Shown here: one piece after another, positions 1 through 8,355 of the stretch
How positions within the stretch are numbered: the first letter of the stretch is position 1
Layout: the number at the start of each line of letters is the position of its first letter
DNA from: Bacteroidales bacterium GP1
GTDB lineage: Bacteria; Bacteroidota; Bacteroidia; Bacteroidales; Muribaculaceae
DNA length: 13,106 nt
NCBI GenBank assembly: GCA_001701105.1
Contig: DAAI01000033.1
Location: 1-13,106, forward strand
Direction of reading: 5' to 3'
Position numbers and translations under genes: made by a program
Notes under the pieces: model-generated
What the model saw: only the letters and a program-made list of their open reading frames with translations
Told to the model about the DNA's origin: nothing
Database searches by the model: none

Positions 1-296
1 TGAAATATCCACATGAGTTATCTGAAGCAGGTTTCCCATTTCCGGACAACCCCTTTTTAATATGCCCTTTTCAAAGATCCGGAATCACTACTTCATTTTT
101 TTCTCGAAATATCAATATCCCTATAACACCGTTGATTTAGTAAATCTTTCCGGTATGAATTAAGCCTTTTCATACTTCCGCTGTCCAAGTAATTGTGGCT
201 CGAAAGTTCCCTTATGGTAACCGAAATTTCAGCCACGTTAGATTCCATCAAAATAATATCAAATTATCCAACATCTCATATTCCATCCATCATCGA
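1..296. other. Non-coding region upstream of the outer-membrane receptor gene
   Basis: No credible gene is seen on either strand. The reading frame of the downstream gene stays open back to a GTG at 195, but the residues before position 297 are not signal-peptide-like, so this part is read as untranslated leader. The best promoter-like match on the plus strand is TAATTGTG at 190-197, one mismatch from TAnnTTTG and without a convincing -33 element. I do not call it a promoter. No RNA gene or terminator was recognised. Confidence 0.5.
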
Positions 297-3161
297 ATGA
301 AGAAATTATTAATGACCCTCGTTTCTTTGTGCTCCGGCCTATCGGTTATCGCAGCCGTGATAGCAGGCGATGTCAAGGACTCCGCAGGAATTGCATTACC
401 CGGTGTGACAGTAAGGCTTATGATGAGCGGAGATACCATTCAGAAAGGATTCACTATTACCGATGAGGCCGGACGATACGCAATTGATAAAGTGGCTCCA
501 GGAAACTATAGCGTGATATTATCAATGGTCGGTATGGATCCGGTGATAAAAAATGTAGAAGTATCAGATTCCTCGGCCAATATAAGTTTAGGCGCTGTGA
601 CTCTTACTGAGGAGGCCACTACGTTGAAGGAGACTGTTGTCACCGCCGTCAAGGCTGCTGTAGTTGCAAAACAAGATACGCTTGAATTTAATGCCGGCTC
701 ATTCAAGGTACAGACAAATGCAAATGTAGGGGATCTGCTTAAGAAGTTACCGGGCGTCGAGATTGACGCTGATGGAAATATCAAGTCAGGAGGTAAGACA
801 GTCTCGAAGATTCTGGTGGACGGCAAGGAATATTTCGGTGATGATACTAAGATGGCGACAAAGAATCTCCCCTCGGAACTTGTTGACAAAGTGCAGGTAG
901 TGGATCGCAAAAGCGATCTCGCCCGCCTTACGGGCGTGGATGACGGCGAAGAGGAAACCGTAATCAACCTTACGGTAAAAAAATCAATGTATAATGGATG
1001 GTTCGGCACTGTCTCGGCCGGATATGGAACCGACAATCGTTACGAGGCATCACTCAATGCCCAGACTTTCAGCAATTCTAATCAAGTCTCCATAATAGCC
1101 GGAGGGAATAACACCAACGACCTCGGATTTTCCGACATGGGTAGAGGAAGTTTCATGAATTTCGGCCCGAATGGGGGAATAAACACTTCGCAGAGGATCG
1201 GTCTTAATTTCAGCCTCGGAAGGACTGAAAAATTCCGGGTAGGTGGCCATGTATTCTATACTCATTCCGATCGTAATGCCATATCCCGCACCGATACGCA
1301 ATATCTTTTCCCGGACTCGGCAAGTTATATGTCGCAATTCAGTAATGTCCGCGATCGAGGCCATAACGTGAGGGGTGATTTCAGAATGGAATGGAAGATT
1401 GACGACTACAATACTATTGATTTCCGTCCGCGGTTCACTTTTAACTATCGCAATTCGGAGCTAAATGATACTTCGATGCTTCGAGCCGGAGATCTCAATC
1501 GGTCGCCCGTGAATCAGAATCTTACGCAGCGTTTCAACAACGGGCTTAATTACAATCTTCATGGAGAATTGATTTATAATCATAATTTCAAGCAGAGGAA
1601 GGGGCGTTCTTTCAGCGTACAAGGTCAGTATGATTTCTCAAATAATCGTCAGCATACCACCTCCCTGAATGATATTATCTATTTTATGAAGCAAGACGAT
1701 ACTGAATCACTCTACAGATACATAACCAATAAACAATGGAACAATAATGTATCGGCACGCTTCACATGGACGGAGCCAATTGGCGATGCCGCGAACGGCA
1801 ATTTCCTGCAATTCGCATATAGATTGCAATATCGATGGAATAACGCCGATAAAAATTCTTACGATATTCCCATGCCGGATAATATTGCCGAGTTGAAGAT
1901 CTCAGATTTCACGGATGTCCCGGACGGCGCTGTACTTAATGATAGCCTTACCAACCGATTCCGCAACCGCTTTTCTTCGCAAGAGCTTCGCGTGGGCTAT
2001 AAGCGCGTTACACGAATGTACAATCTTGAGGCCGGATTGGTATTTTCTCCCTCGAGCTCTGCTTCAACCGACCTTATGAACTCTGCCCGAAATATCGATA
2101 CGCGCTGGGTATGGAATATTGCTCCGTTCGTAAGATTCAGGTATAAATTTTCCAAGACAAAGTCATTGCGGGCCAATTATAGAGCCAACACCTCTTCTCC
2201 CTCCATCTCCCAACTTCAACCTGTGGCAGATGTGTCGAATCCTATGAATATAACGATAGGTAATCCTGATCTTAAGCCGACATTCACTCAATCGATTGGA
2301 CTGCATTTTAATAATTATAATACAGAGACGCAGCAAGCCATGTTCCTCGCATTCAGAGGGAGTTACGCTTCAAATGTTGTGGTGCAACGCACCATATCCA
2401 ATCCGTCGACTGGAGTGCGCACCACTACCTATGCAAATGCCAACGGCAATGTCAATGCCAATGGAATGTTTATGATTAACCAGCCGTTTAATAACCGCCA
2501 CTGGCGTTATTCAGGACAACTGTTCATCAATTTCGCATCCGAGGCAGGATATATTAATGGTGATTTTAACCGATCGAACAATTTGCAAGCTAATCCAAAA
2601 TTTGGAATAACTTATTCATGCGATGTTTTCCAGATTGCCGTGAATCCGAATTATTCTATAAATCTCGCCACGAGTTCGCTCCCCTCTCAAAAAGACCAGC
2701 TCACTCACAAATATGGTTTCACTGCGGATGCCACTCTCACTCTTCCATTTGGACTTGAGGCATCCACCGACATTACTTTCGATAAATCGACAGGTTTCAC
2801 TCAAGGATTCAACACAGAATCATGGCTATGGAATGCTAAGATTTCATATAGTCTGCTGCGCGACAAAAGTCTGACTCTATCAGTCAGAGCATACGACATT
2901 CTCGGAATGAACAAAAATATCAGCCGATCCGTAAACGCAAATATGATCACCGACAGCAGTTATAATGATCTTACGCGCTACGTAATGTTCGGTGTTAGCT
3001 ACACATTCAACACGATGAAGAATAAGAAGCAGGCGGAAAACCCGGATTTCGGTGATATGCCGGCTCCCCCTCCGGGCATGAGGCCGGGCAATGGATCAGC
3101 TCCCGGCGGAGGTGCCCCCATGGGGCCTCCCCCCGGAGGAGGCGGACATCGCCCATTTTAA
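297..3161 (+). CDS. Outer-membrane beta-barrel protein, TonB-dependent-receptor-like, with carboxypeptidase-regulatory-like N-terminus
   Basis: This is a 954-aa outer-membrane protein of the Bacteroidetes OMP_b-brl_3 / TonB-receptor type. The ATG at 297 is chosen because it directly begins a signal peptide (MKKLLMTLVS, then a hydrophobic core to about residue 23); the frame's earlier GTG at 195 would add 34 non-signal residues. Residues about 24-105 look like a carboxypeptidase-regulatory-like beta-sandwich (GDVKDSAGIALPGVTVRL, then DEAGRYAI and APGNYSVILSMVGM). Residues about 120-228 form a plug-like domain (VGDLLKKLPGVEID, ILVDGKEYFGDD, LPSELVDKVQVVD). Residues about 229-915 are aromatic-rich alternating strands typical of a 22-strand barrel. 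The last 36 residues are rich in Pro and Gly (PPPGM, GGGAPMGPPPGGGG), which occurs in a subset of this family. No SusD-like partner is adjacent, so a nutrient-uptake role cannot be assigned. The substrate is unknown. The next gene is convergent. Confidence 0.88.
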   Translation: MKKLLMTLVSLCSGLSVIAAVIAGDVKDSAGIALPGVTVRLMMSGDTIQKGFTITDEAGRYAIDKVAPGNYSVILSMVGMDPVIKNVEVSDSSANISLGAVTLTEEATTLKETVVTAVKAAVVAKQDTLEFNAGSFKVQTNANVGDLLKKLPGVEIDADGNIKSGGKTVSKILVDGKEYFGDDTKMATKNLPSELVDKVQVVDRKSDLARLTGVDDGEEETVINLTVKKSMYNGWFGTVSAGYGTDNRYEASLNAQTFSNSNQVSIIAGGNNTNDLGFSDMGRGSFMNFGPNGGINTSQRIGLNFSLGRTEKFRVGGHVFYTHSDRNAISRTDTQYLFPDSASYMSQFSNVRDRGHNVRGDFRMEWKIDDYNTIDFRPRFTFNYRNSELNDTSMLRAGDLNRSPVNQNLTQRFNNGLNYNLHGELIYNHNFKQRKGRSFSVQGQYDFSNNRQHTTSLNDIIYFMKQDDTESLYRYITNKQWNNNVSARFTWTEPIGDAANGNFLQFAYRLQYRWNNADKNSYDIPMPDNIAELKISDFTDVPDGAVLNDSLTNRFRNRFSSQELRVGYKRVTRMYNLEAGLVFSPSSSASTDLMNSARNIDTRWVWNIAPFVRFRYKFSKTKSLRANYRANTSSPSISQLQPVADVSNPMNITIGNPDLKPTFTQSIGLHFNNYNTETQQAMFLAFRGSYASNVVVQRTISNPSTGVRTTTYANANGNVNANGMFMINQPFNNRHWRYSGQLFINFASEAGYINGDFNRSNNLQANPKFGITYSCDVFQIAVNPNYSINLATSSLPSQKDQLTHKYGFTADATLTLPFGLEASTDITFDKSTGFTQGFNTESWLWNAKISYSLLRDKSLTLSVRAYDILGMNKNISRSVNANMITDSSYNDLTRYVMFGVSYTFNTMKNKKQAENPDFGDMPAPPPGMRPGNGSAPGGGAPMGPPPGGGGHRPF

Positions 3162-3218
3162 TCTTCATGTTTTTGTAACGGAGATTTCCAATCTCGATGC
3201 CTATCATTTAGCCTGACA

Positions 3219-3791
3219 TCATCTTTTCGGTCGGCCTCCAAGAACGAATCCAAGAGTCAGACTAAAATTATTATACCCTTTCCTGCATATGTTGAGCTGA
3301 GCCATCAGGCGGATATGGTATAAAAACTCGACACCGAGACGCGGTGCGAAAAGCAAAGAAGTTCCCTTGCTCGGATAATACTTATCGCCGACTACATCAT
3401 TGGAAGCCACACCTAATGCAATTCCGGCAAACGGATTAATTTTGGTTCCCTGTCTGAAGTTGTAGTCTCCCGTAGCCGCTAATGCCAACGTGCGGTTTGT
3501 TTGCCAGCGATCGTAGCCGTCGCCATATAGATGCCCGAAACTTCTGCGGGCAGTGGTTAATTCAAGCATGATTCCGCAATCCCAGGGCATATCGCTGAAA
3601 TTATATCTCCCTTCAAGCCCGATTGCCCCACTGATTTCCCCTTTTCCGGAATGATACCCTCCTAATGGAGTGGTAAGTCCGGCTCGTATCTCACCCTCCA
3701 GCATCTGTATATCCGGAGTTTGGGCTTGTACATGCAACGTGAATGCTGAGAGTACAAGAAATATGATTCTAATTGCTTTCCTCATCCGCAT
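3219..3791 (-). CDS. Small outer-membrane beta-barrel protein, function unknown
   Basis: This 190-aa protein has a cleavable signal peptide (MRMRKAIRIIFLVLSAF, probable cleavage after VQA near residue 23) followed by short alternating amphipathic strands (GEIRAGLTTPLGGYH, GAIGLEGRYNF, LALAATGDYNF, NPFAGIALGVASND, LFAPRLGVEFLYHIRLMAQL). It closes with FSLTLGFVLGG, which resembles a C-terminal barrel strand. The length fits an 8-strand barrel of the OMP_b-brl kind. The frame extends upstream to 3896, but that would overlap the preceding gene by 95 bp and place 35 residues before the signal peptide, so the ATG at 3791 (or at 3785, two codons later) is preferred. It starts 10 bp after the stop of the RhuM-like gene and is probably co-transcribed with it. 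No Shine-Dalgarno sequence is visible. The specific role is not recognisable. Confidence 0.7.
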   Translation of the reverse strand: MRMRKAIRIIFLVLSAFTLHVQAQTPDIQMLEGEIRAGLTTPLGGYHSGKGEISGAIGLEGRYNFSDMPWDCGIMLELTTARRSFGHLYGDGYDRWQTNRTLALAATGDYNFRQGTKINPFAGIALGVASNDVVGDKYYPSKGTSLLFAPRLGVEFLYHIRLMAQLNICRKGYNNFSLTLGFVLGGRPKR

Positions 3792-3801
3792 TATAGGGCT
3801 T

Positions 3802-4752
3802 TTACGGAGTATAAGTAATGTTGAATGAAAGAAGTTCATCATCACTCCCATAATAACCTGATAAATAATAATCAAAATCCGATACCATCGTCCCATCCTG
3901 AATCACTTTGTATTTATCATACTCCTTGTGCGCCTTTTCTATAGCCTTATCATGGAACACGGAGCCGCTTATTGTTGTCCCATTATAATCCATCGTGGCA
4001 AGAAATGCTTCGAGTCGATCTTTCCATTCTTTCAGCACGGAGGTGGCCCATATACGGAATTGTGTGGCCTGATAGCTGTTTACCCTATACCCTACAGCTA
4101 TTATTGCATCAAGGTTATAGAATAGTGGTGTGCGGTCCACATCGCGGTCTCCTTCGGTTTGAACTATCCCAATTTTTCGGATAGTTGGGGTTTTGGAGAG
4201 TTCTCCCGACTCATAAATCTGGTTAAGATGATAGTTGATTGTGCGCACATCTACTCCGAAAAGTGTTGCCATTCTTTTCTGCGACATCCAGAATGTTTCG
4301 CTGTTGAAAATAACTTCTATGCGAGTGTCGCCTTGCGGAGATTTATATAGTAAGATGTTGGATGTCTGTGTGTTTTCTATCAGTTCCAATGTATCTGCCG
4401 AGTCGTTGAAATATTGCCGGGCGGTTTGTACGGAGGGCTTTTTTCCATCGGCGTTCTGGGCTATGATCAGGCACGCCATCCTCGATAAGTGGAGTGTTTC
4501 TACCTTTCTGTATGCGCCGCTTCCTACCCTTACCATATCAACCGCTTGGTTGAAATGGTCATCAATTTTCATCCCTTTTTTAGTGGCTATGGCGATGGCT
4601 TTATCAATTACCCGGCTGAATTTCCAATAAGCGGAGTAACCCAGCGCGCCGCATAACTCACGACTGTTCCAATAATTCTTCCCGTCGGGCCCGTGATGCT
4701 TCAAATCTTCAAGCTGAGGTTGCATTTCAGGTATGTTGGCCAACTCTTCCAT
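3802..4752 (-). CDS. DinD/BRO-N-like plus RhuM-family fusion protein, apparently internally shortened
   Basis: This 316-aa soluble protein has three recognisable parts. Residues about 14-120 resemble the N-terminal domain of DinD and phage BRO/antirepressor proteins (KNYWNSRELCGALGYSAYWK, DDHFNQAVDMVRVGSGAYRK, LSRMACLIIAQN). Residues about 132-240 match the N-terminal part of the RhuM virulence family (ILLYKSPQGDTRIEV, FWMSQKRMATLFGVDVRTIN as an HTH-like segment, FYNLDAIIAVGYRVNS, TQFRIWATSVLKE). Residues 242-300 resemble the RhuM C-terminus (WKDRLEAFLATMD, KAIEKAHKEYDKYKVIQD, SDFDYYL). From memory of the family, full-length RhuM proteins carry roughly 100-150 residues between the last two parts, and these are missing here without loss of frame. 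RhuM was first named in a Salmonella pathogenicity island and is common on mobile DNA; its biochemical role is not established. Its own promoter is possible in the 149-bp gap upstream. Confidence 0.8.
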   Translation of the reverse strand: MEELANIPEMQPQLEDLKHHGPDGKNYWNSRELCGALGYSAYWKFSRVIDKAIAIATKKGMKIDDHFNQAVDMVRVGSGAYRKVETLHLSRMACLIIAQNADGKKPSVQTARQYFNDSADTLELIENTQTSNILLYKSPQGDTRIEVIFNSETFWMSQKRMATLFGVDVRTINYHLNQIYESGELSKTPTIRKIGIVQTEGDRDVDRTPLFYNLDAIIAVGYRVNSYQATQFRIWATSVLKEWKDRLEAFLATMDYNGTTISGSVFHDKAIEKAHKEYDKYKVIQDGTMVSDFDYYLSGYYGSDDELLSFNITYTP

Positions 4753-4791
4753 ATTAGCTTTAGATTATAAGATTATTGCAAATTTGTTTTT

Positions 4792-4799
4792 CAAATTTA
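4792..4799 (-). promoter_or_regulatory. Possible -7 box of the RhuM-like gene
   Basis: Read on the minus strand this is TAAATTTG, an exact match to the Bacteroidetes -7 consensus TAnnTTTG, about 40 bp before the RhuM-like start at 4752. No TTTG is found 19-21 bp further upstream, and the surroundings are very AT-rich, so a chance match is possible. A second TTTG-containing palindrome (CAAATTTG) lies just downstream on the same strand. Confidence 0.3.
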
Positions 4800-4901
4800 C
4801 AAAAATTTTCTGACATATGAACCATCTCTATTAATATTCATCCATAATAGCATATTTATACCATCTCCTTATATACCACCTACCACACCGGACAATTGGC
4901 C

Positions 4902-7076
4902 TCACCTGATTATTATTTTGCGTGAGCTCATCGGTGTAACGACAATATAAATTCCCGCACCAACCGGAATCCGCTCCCCTTCATATTTTTGGGTACTATA
5001 TTCTTTACTGCCCTGCATATCATACACTGTCAGCGGAAATCCGAGCGTGCTTTCCTCGGAAGCGTCTGTTATCGGATTAATGCCTCCTTTACTCGTATTT
5101 AATTTTGCATAGGAGACCCCATTGTTTGAGTATTGTACGAACCATATTAAATCATGCTTCGGATCTGTGGTTATGTTGATAGCCGTATTTATACCAAGTC
5201 CTGAATTGTCAACGCTGTAAAGGGTCCAATCCTTTCCGTCGAATGACATCACCCCCTTATCTCCTGTAGTTGCAAGCCACTTTCTGTTGTCGGTATCAAC
5301 GGCTATTGAGTATATATTATTGCTGCATATACTGGAATTAGACATATTGTAGGTTGTCCATTTATGTCCATCATAAGAAGTCAGTCCAAATCCTTTTTCA
5401 TCAGTCTCTGGATTTAGTTCGTCTCGGCAATTCAGCCAGACTACATCATCATGATCGATATTTATTGAACCGACAAAGTCGGAAGGTATGCCGGAATTTT
5501 TGGTTTTGTAGTTATACCAGTTTGTACCGTCATACATTATCAGTCCGTTCCCAATACGATTTTTTCCGAATGCTCCACACCATAATCGATTCTTGCTGTC
5601 GGATGCCATGCACTTTATATTGCCGATAGGGAACCCTGCATCTTTTTCAGAGAATGATTTCCAGGTTTCCCCGTCATAGCACATGAGACCATCTGAAACT
5701 GCCACCCATAGATTGCCTGCTCTATCAAACGACATTTTATTGAAAAAATCTACGTCAATGTAAAATGGCAATGACTCAGATGTGAATGACAATGGCTCAT
5801 CTCCTATCCTTTCAACGCAAGCATATCCATCAATTGGGGTTCTAAGAATCCATACATCCCCATTTATGGGAGACACACATACTTCACGCAGGTCACTGTA
5901 AGGGATAACTCTTGAATCTCTATTGATAGGGTCATACACGTTCAGTCCTTCTGCGCTTGCCATAAGGAAGTTGCCATCCTTATCCATACTACTGCTTCCG
6001 CGAATATCCCCTAACGAGGAATTACAGAAATCAGGATTGTCAATGAGCGTAACGATAGAAATACTATCGTCAACCAACTTTACAAGTCCATGTTTCTTAG
6101 TCCCGGCATATACGATATTTTCATCCACATCGATTGATAGAAAACAGTCATCCTCCTCTGTCCATTCTTCAGGAAGAGTATACGAAATGAATTCTCCATC
6201 TTTAAGCACAGTTATATGGTGAAATGAGGTCATCCATATCCCTCCTTTAGAATCCAGACAAACATCTGATATTATATTGTCTGGAATATCGGAATTATTG
6301 ATGTCGTATTGGGTGAAATCTCCATTTTCATATTTGACAAGTCCGTTTCCGTCAGAAGCGAGCCAAAGAGCATCCCCATCTACCGCCATACGGTTGATAC
6401 GGTAGCAAGGATTTTCAATAGGCACTAACTCCCCACCTACAAATTGGAATAAAGAATTAGCTGCAACCCACCAATCATAACAGGAAACAAAGACTTCTCC
6501 CTTCTTATTTTTCTTGATATCTGTCACCATCCCCATTGGACTCAGTGGATTGAGAAAATATGAGTATGTACACTTATTACCGTCAAACTGATAAAATGCC
6601 AGAAGTCCACCGACAAGAATGTCGTCAGGATTATCAATCAGTAATCCTTGCATCCATTGAGTAGACAAACAGCCGGCCTTGACCATGTCAAACTTCGTAT
6701 TGCCTGAGTCGGATAGTTTTCCTAATCCGTAATATCGTCCGGCTGCCCATAGGTCCCCATCATACATTATCATGTCAAGAATAGAGTTGTCAAAACTCTT
6801 TTCGTTGGCCCTGTTGAATGTCTGTTGCTTGCCTGTAGACTTTTCTATTAAAGTTACCCCGGCACCCAATGACGACACATAAAGGTTATCACTGTCATGC
6901 ATGATCCTAAAGACGTAGTTCTTGTTGGCAATCCCTTGCCAATCCGATAAGCCGTCTGTTGCAAAAGCCGAATTGCCGCACATCGCAGTTATGCCCATCA
7001 AAATATATAGGTAAATCCAAGATCCGCAGGGTGTATTCAACATCCAGCATCTTTCTGTTTTATTAGTCATAGTCAT
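4902..7076 (-). CDS. Secreted two-component-regulator-type beta-propeller protein with Por-like C-terminal sorting domain
   Basis: This 724-aa exported protein begins with a long signal peptide (hydrophobic stretch WIYLYILMGITAM, cleavage probably after NSAFA). The body is made of blades of the Reg_prop / regulator-propeller type. Recurrent units include LWVAVSDGLMCYDGETWKSF, NRLWCGAFG..GLIMYDGTNWYNY, VVWLNCRD..GLTSYDGHKWTTY and RKWLATTGDKGVMSFDGKDW, with earlier, more divergent blades from about residue 55. There is no membrane segment, histidine kinase or DNA-binding domain after the propeller, so this is not a hybrid sensor. The last 45 residues (LTVYDMQGSK, then IPVGAGIYIVV and RKIIIR) look like a Por/T9SS-type A sorting domain, implying surface display or release if a type IX system is present. 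The ATG at 7076 is chosen because AAGGCAGG lies just before it; an in-frame ATG at 7103 would add nine residues. It is the last gene of the probable operon. Ligand unknown. Confidence 0.8.
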   Translation of the reverse strand: MTMTNKTERCWMLNTPCGSWIYLYILMGITAMCGNSAFATDGLSDWQGIANKNYVFRIMHDSDNLYVSSLGAGVTLIEKSTGKQQTFNRANEKSFDNSILDMIMYDGDLWAAGRYYGLGKLSDSGNTKFDMVKAGCLSTQWMQGLLIDNPDDILVGGLLAFYQFDGNKCTYSYFLNPLSPMGMVTDIKKNKKGEVFVSCYDWWVAANSLFQFVGGELVPIENPCYRINRMAVDGDALWLASDGNGLVKYENGDFTQYDINNSDIPDNIISDVCLDSKGGIWMTSFHHITVLKDGEFISYTLPEEWTEEDDCFLSIDVDENIVYAGTKKHGLVKLVDDSISIVTLIDNPDFCNSSLGDIRGSSSMDKDGNFLMASAEGLNVYDPINRDSRVIPYSDLREVCVSPINGDVWILRTPIDGYACVERIGDEPLSFTSESLPFYIDVDFFNKMSFDRAGNLWVAVSDGLMCYDGETWKSFSEKDAGFPIGNIKCMASDSKNRLWCGAFGKNRIGNGLIMYDGTNWYNYKTKNSGIPSDFVGSINIDHDDVVWLNCRDELNPETDEKGFGLTSYDGHKWTTYNMSNSSICSNNIYSIAVDTDNRKWLATTGDKGVMSFDGKDWTLYSVDNSGLGINTAINITTDPKHDLIWFVQYSNNGVSYAKLNTSKGGINPITDASEESTLGFPLTVYDMQGSKEYSTQKYEGERIPVGAGIYIVVTPMSSRKIIIR

Positions 7077-7114
7077 CCTGCCTTCAGATTTGTTTATAAA
7101 CATACTTCATTTTA

Positions 7115-7798
7115 TTAATAATCGGGGTTCATTTCTTTCACGGGGACTGCTTCAAAATAAAGATAATCCGGGATGTTGAATTCTTCTTTCCAATTGTATG
7201 GAGCTACTTTCGAGAATCGCAGTCCGCAAATATCATATGCCTCCACAATCCGGCCTCCTCCTAAATCAAATTTCCGGGGAATGCCGGCGGCATATCCAAC
7301 TAAAGGAATCGTATCATTCTCACTAAACTTCCAATCATAGTCACATCCGAACAACATAAGATTGGTGCCGTAATTATTGACATTCACCCGCGGAGCACCC
7401 CCTCCCGTAAGGCGCATGATCGATGTAGAAGCTTCAAGAGAATCCTTAGCCAATGACGTGAATGTGATTTTGGTTGAATCCGGCTCAATAATGGTATAGC
7501 CTATCTTTTTCCGGCTCATGCCCTCCGCTTTGCGCTCTACCATCCAGATTTCATAAAACTTTGCATCCGTGGAATCAGCATAAATAGTAACCGTAACCTG
7601 AGACGCATCCAAGAGCTTGAGTATTCCTGCAATCTCCAGATTGTCGGAAGATTCTTTGAGTCTGACTGCAAATTTACCCTTTGTAGAGTCAGGGCTGTCA
7701 TTTCCGGATGTATTGGATGCCAACTCTTTAGTCGAGGCCATCGATGCAACAGCTCCGAATGCCAGGACAATGCCCACTATCAGTTTGGAAAATTTCAT
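7115..7798 (-). CDS. Secreted protein of unknown function
   Basis: I do not recognise the family of this 227-aa protein. It starts with a clear signal peptide (MKFSKLIVGIVLAFGAVASM, cleavage near residue 21), followed by a short Ser/Thr/Asp-rich linker to about residue 40. The rest is predicted mostly beta (ASQVTVTIYADSTDAKFYEI, YTIIEPDSTKITFTSL, RVNVNNYGTNLMLFGCDYDW, ICGLRFSKVAPYNW) with no membrane segment. The mature part has only two cysteines, at 152 and 191, which could form one disulfide. Because two upstream genes in the same apparent operon encode secreted thioredoxin-fold proteins, this protein is a candidate partner or substrate; that is inference from position only. The start lies 27 bp after the stop of the thioredoxin-like gene. 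Confidence 0.75.
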   Translation of the reverse strand: MKFSKLIVGIVLAFGAVASMASTKELASNTSGNDSPDSTKGKFAVRLKESSDNLEIAGILKLLDASQVTVTIYADSTDAKFYEIWMVERKAEGMSRKKIGYTIIEPDSTKITFTSLAKDSLEASTSIMRLTGGGAPRVNVNNYGTNLMLFGCDYDWKFSENDTIPLVGYAAGIPRKFDLGGGRIVEAYDICGLRFSKVAPYNWKEEFNIPDYLYFEAVPVKEMNPDY

Positions 7799-7825
7799 AA
7801 TGGATCTTTTTTCTATAATCTGATT

Positions 7826-8305
7826 TTATAGCACCGGCTCGAGTTCCTTCATCATCTCGTCAGTATCACGGGCACCTGTAAACGCATGATGTATTCTCCC
7901 CTCCGCATCTATAACCACCCATACGGGAACGCCTTCGGTCGGACAGGGCAATTGGCCATGCAAAGCCTCCAATTGCGGAATTGTCAATCTATAATGATCA
8001 CCCACATAGGATGGCACGAGTCGTTCCCACGTAGCGAGATCGGAATGTTCGCTGGCGATGTTTACGAAATAGACACGGTTCGACAGCTCTATTTTTTTGC
8101 CGTGCATATTTTTAAACGCCAGCCGACATGCTCCACAGGTTGTCTCCCATAGATCGAGAAGCACCGGGCGGCCGCGATATGGAGCCAATAAGGAGGAAAG
8201 CACCGCCGGAGCTTTTGAGTATCTGAACTCCGGAAGCACCTTCTGAGCTACTCCCGGCAGAGTGATAAGCATTATCAATGCTCCTGCAAGTGATATTTTA
8301 TTCAT
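7826..8305 (-). CDS. Secreted TlpA-like thioredoxin-fold protein (CGAC active site)
   Basis: This 159-aa protein has a signal peptide ending near residue 21 (GALIMLITLPGVAQ) and a compact TlpA/thioredoxin fold. The beta strand RPVLLDLWETTCGACRLAF carries the redox pair Cys57-Gly-Ala-Cys60. The second strand is NRVYFVNIAS, and the cis-proline loop is at Pro127 in GVPVWVVID, followed by EGRIHHAFTG. The dipeptide between the cysteines is Gly-Ala rather than the Gly-Pro or Thr-Pro more usual in TlpA proteins, which may shift the redox potential. It is expected to act in the periplasm, either reducing disulfides or serving as a thiol-disulfide exchange partner. A membrane electron donor is not encoded nearby. 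It is shorter than typical TlpA family members because it lacks the N-terminal extension found in the 701-aa neighbour upstream, with which it shares the APYRG motif before the first active-site strand. Confidence 0.85.
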   Translation of the reverse strand: MNKISLAGALIMLITLPGVAQKVLPEFRYSKAPAVLSSLLAPYRGRPVLLDLWETTCGACRLAFKNMHGKKIELSNRVYFVNIASEHSDLATWERLVPSYVGDHYRLTIPQLEALHGQLPCPTEGVPVWVVIDAEGRIHHAFTGARDTDEMMKELEPVL

Positions 8306-8355
8306 AGCGTAATCTATTCTCTATGTGATTTTTATCTTGTATTCCTATTCAGCCT

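Noticed and set aside
195..296. Upstream in-frame GTG start for the outer-membrane receptor
   Set aside because: It would put 34 polar and basic residues in front of a clean signal peptide that starts with MKK at 297.
506..1364. Antisense open frames inside the receptor gene
   Set aside because: They are opposite a well-supported coding frame, have no domain character and no promoter.
3181..3195. Short hairpin GAGAT-TTCCA-ATCTC between the convergent genes as a terminator
   Set aside because: A 5-bp stem with no U-tract is too weak to call.
3792..3896. N-terminal extension of the small barrel protein
   Set aside because: It overlaps the end of the RhuM-like gene and precedes the signal peptide; internal ATGs at 3791 and 3785 fit better.
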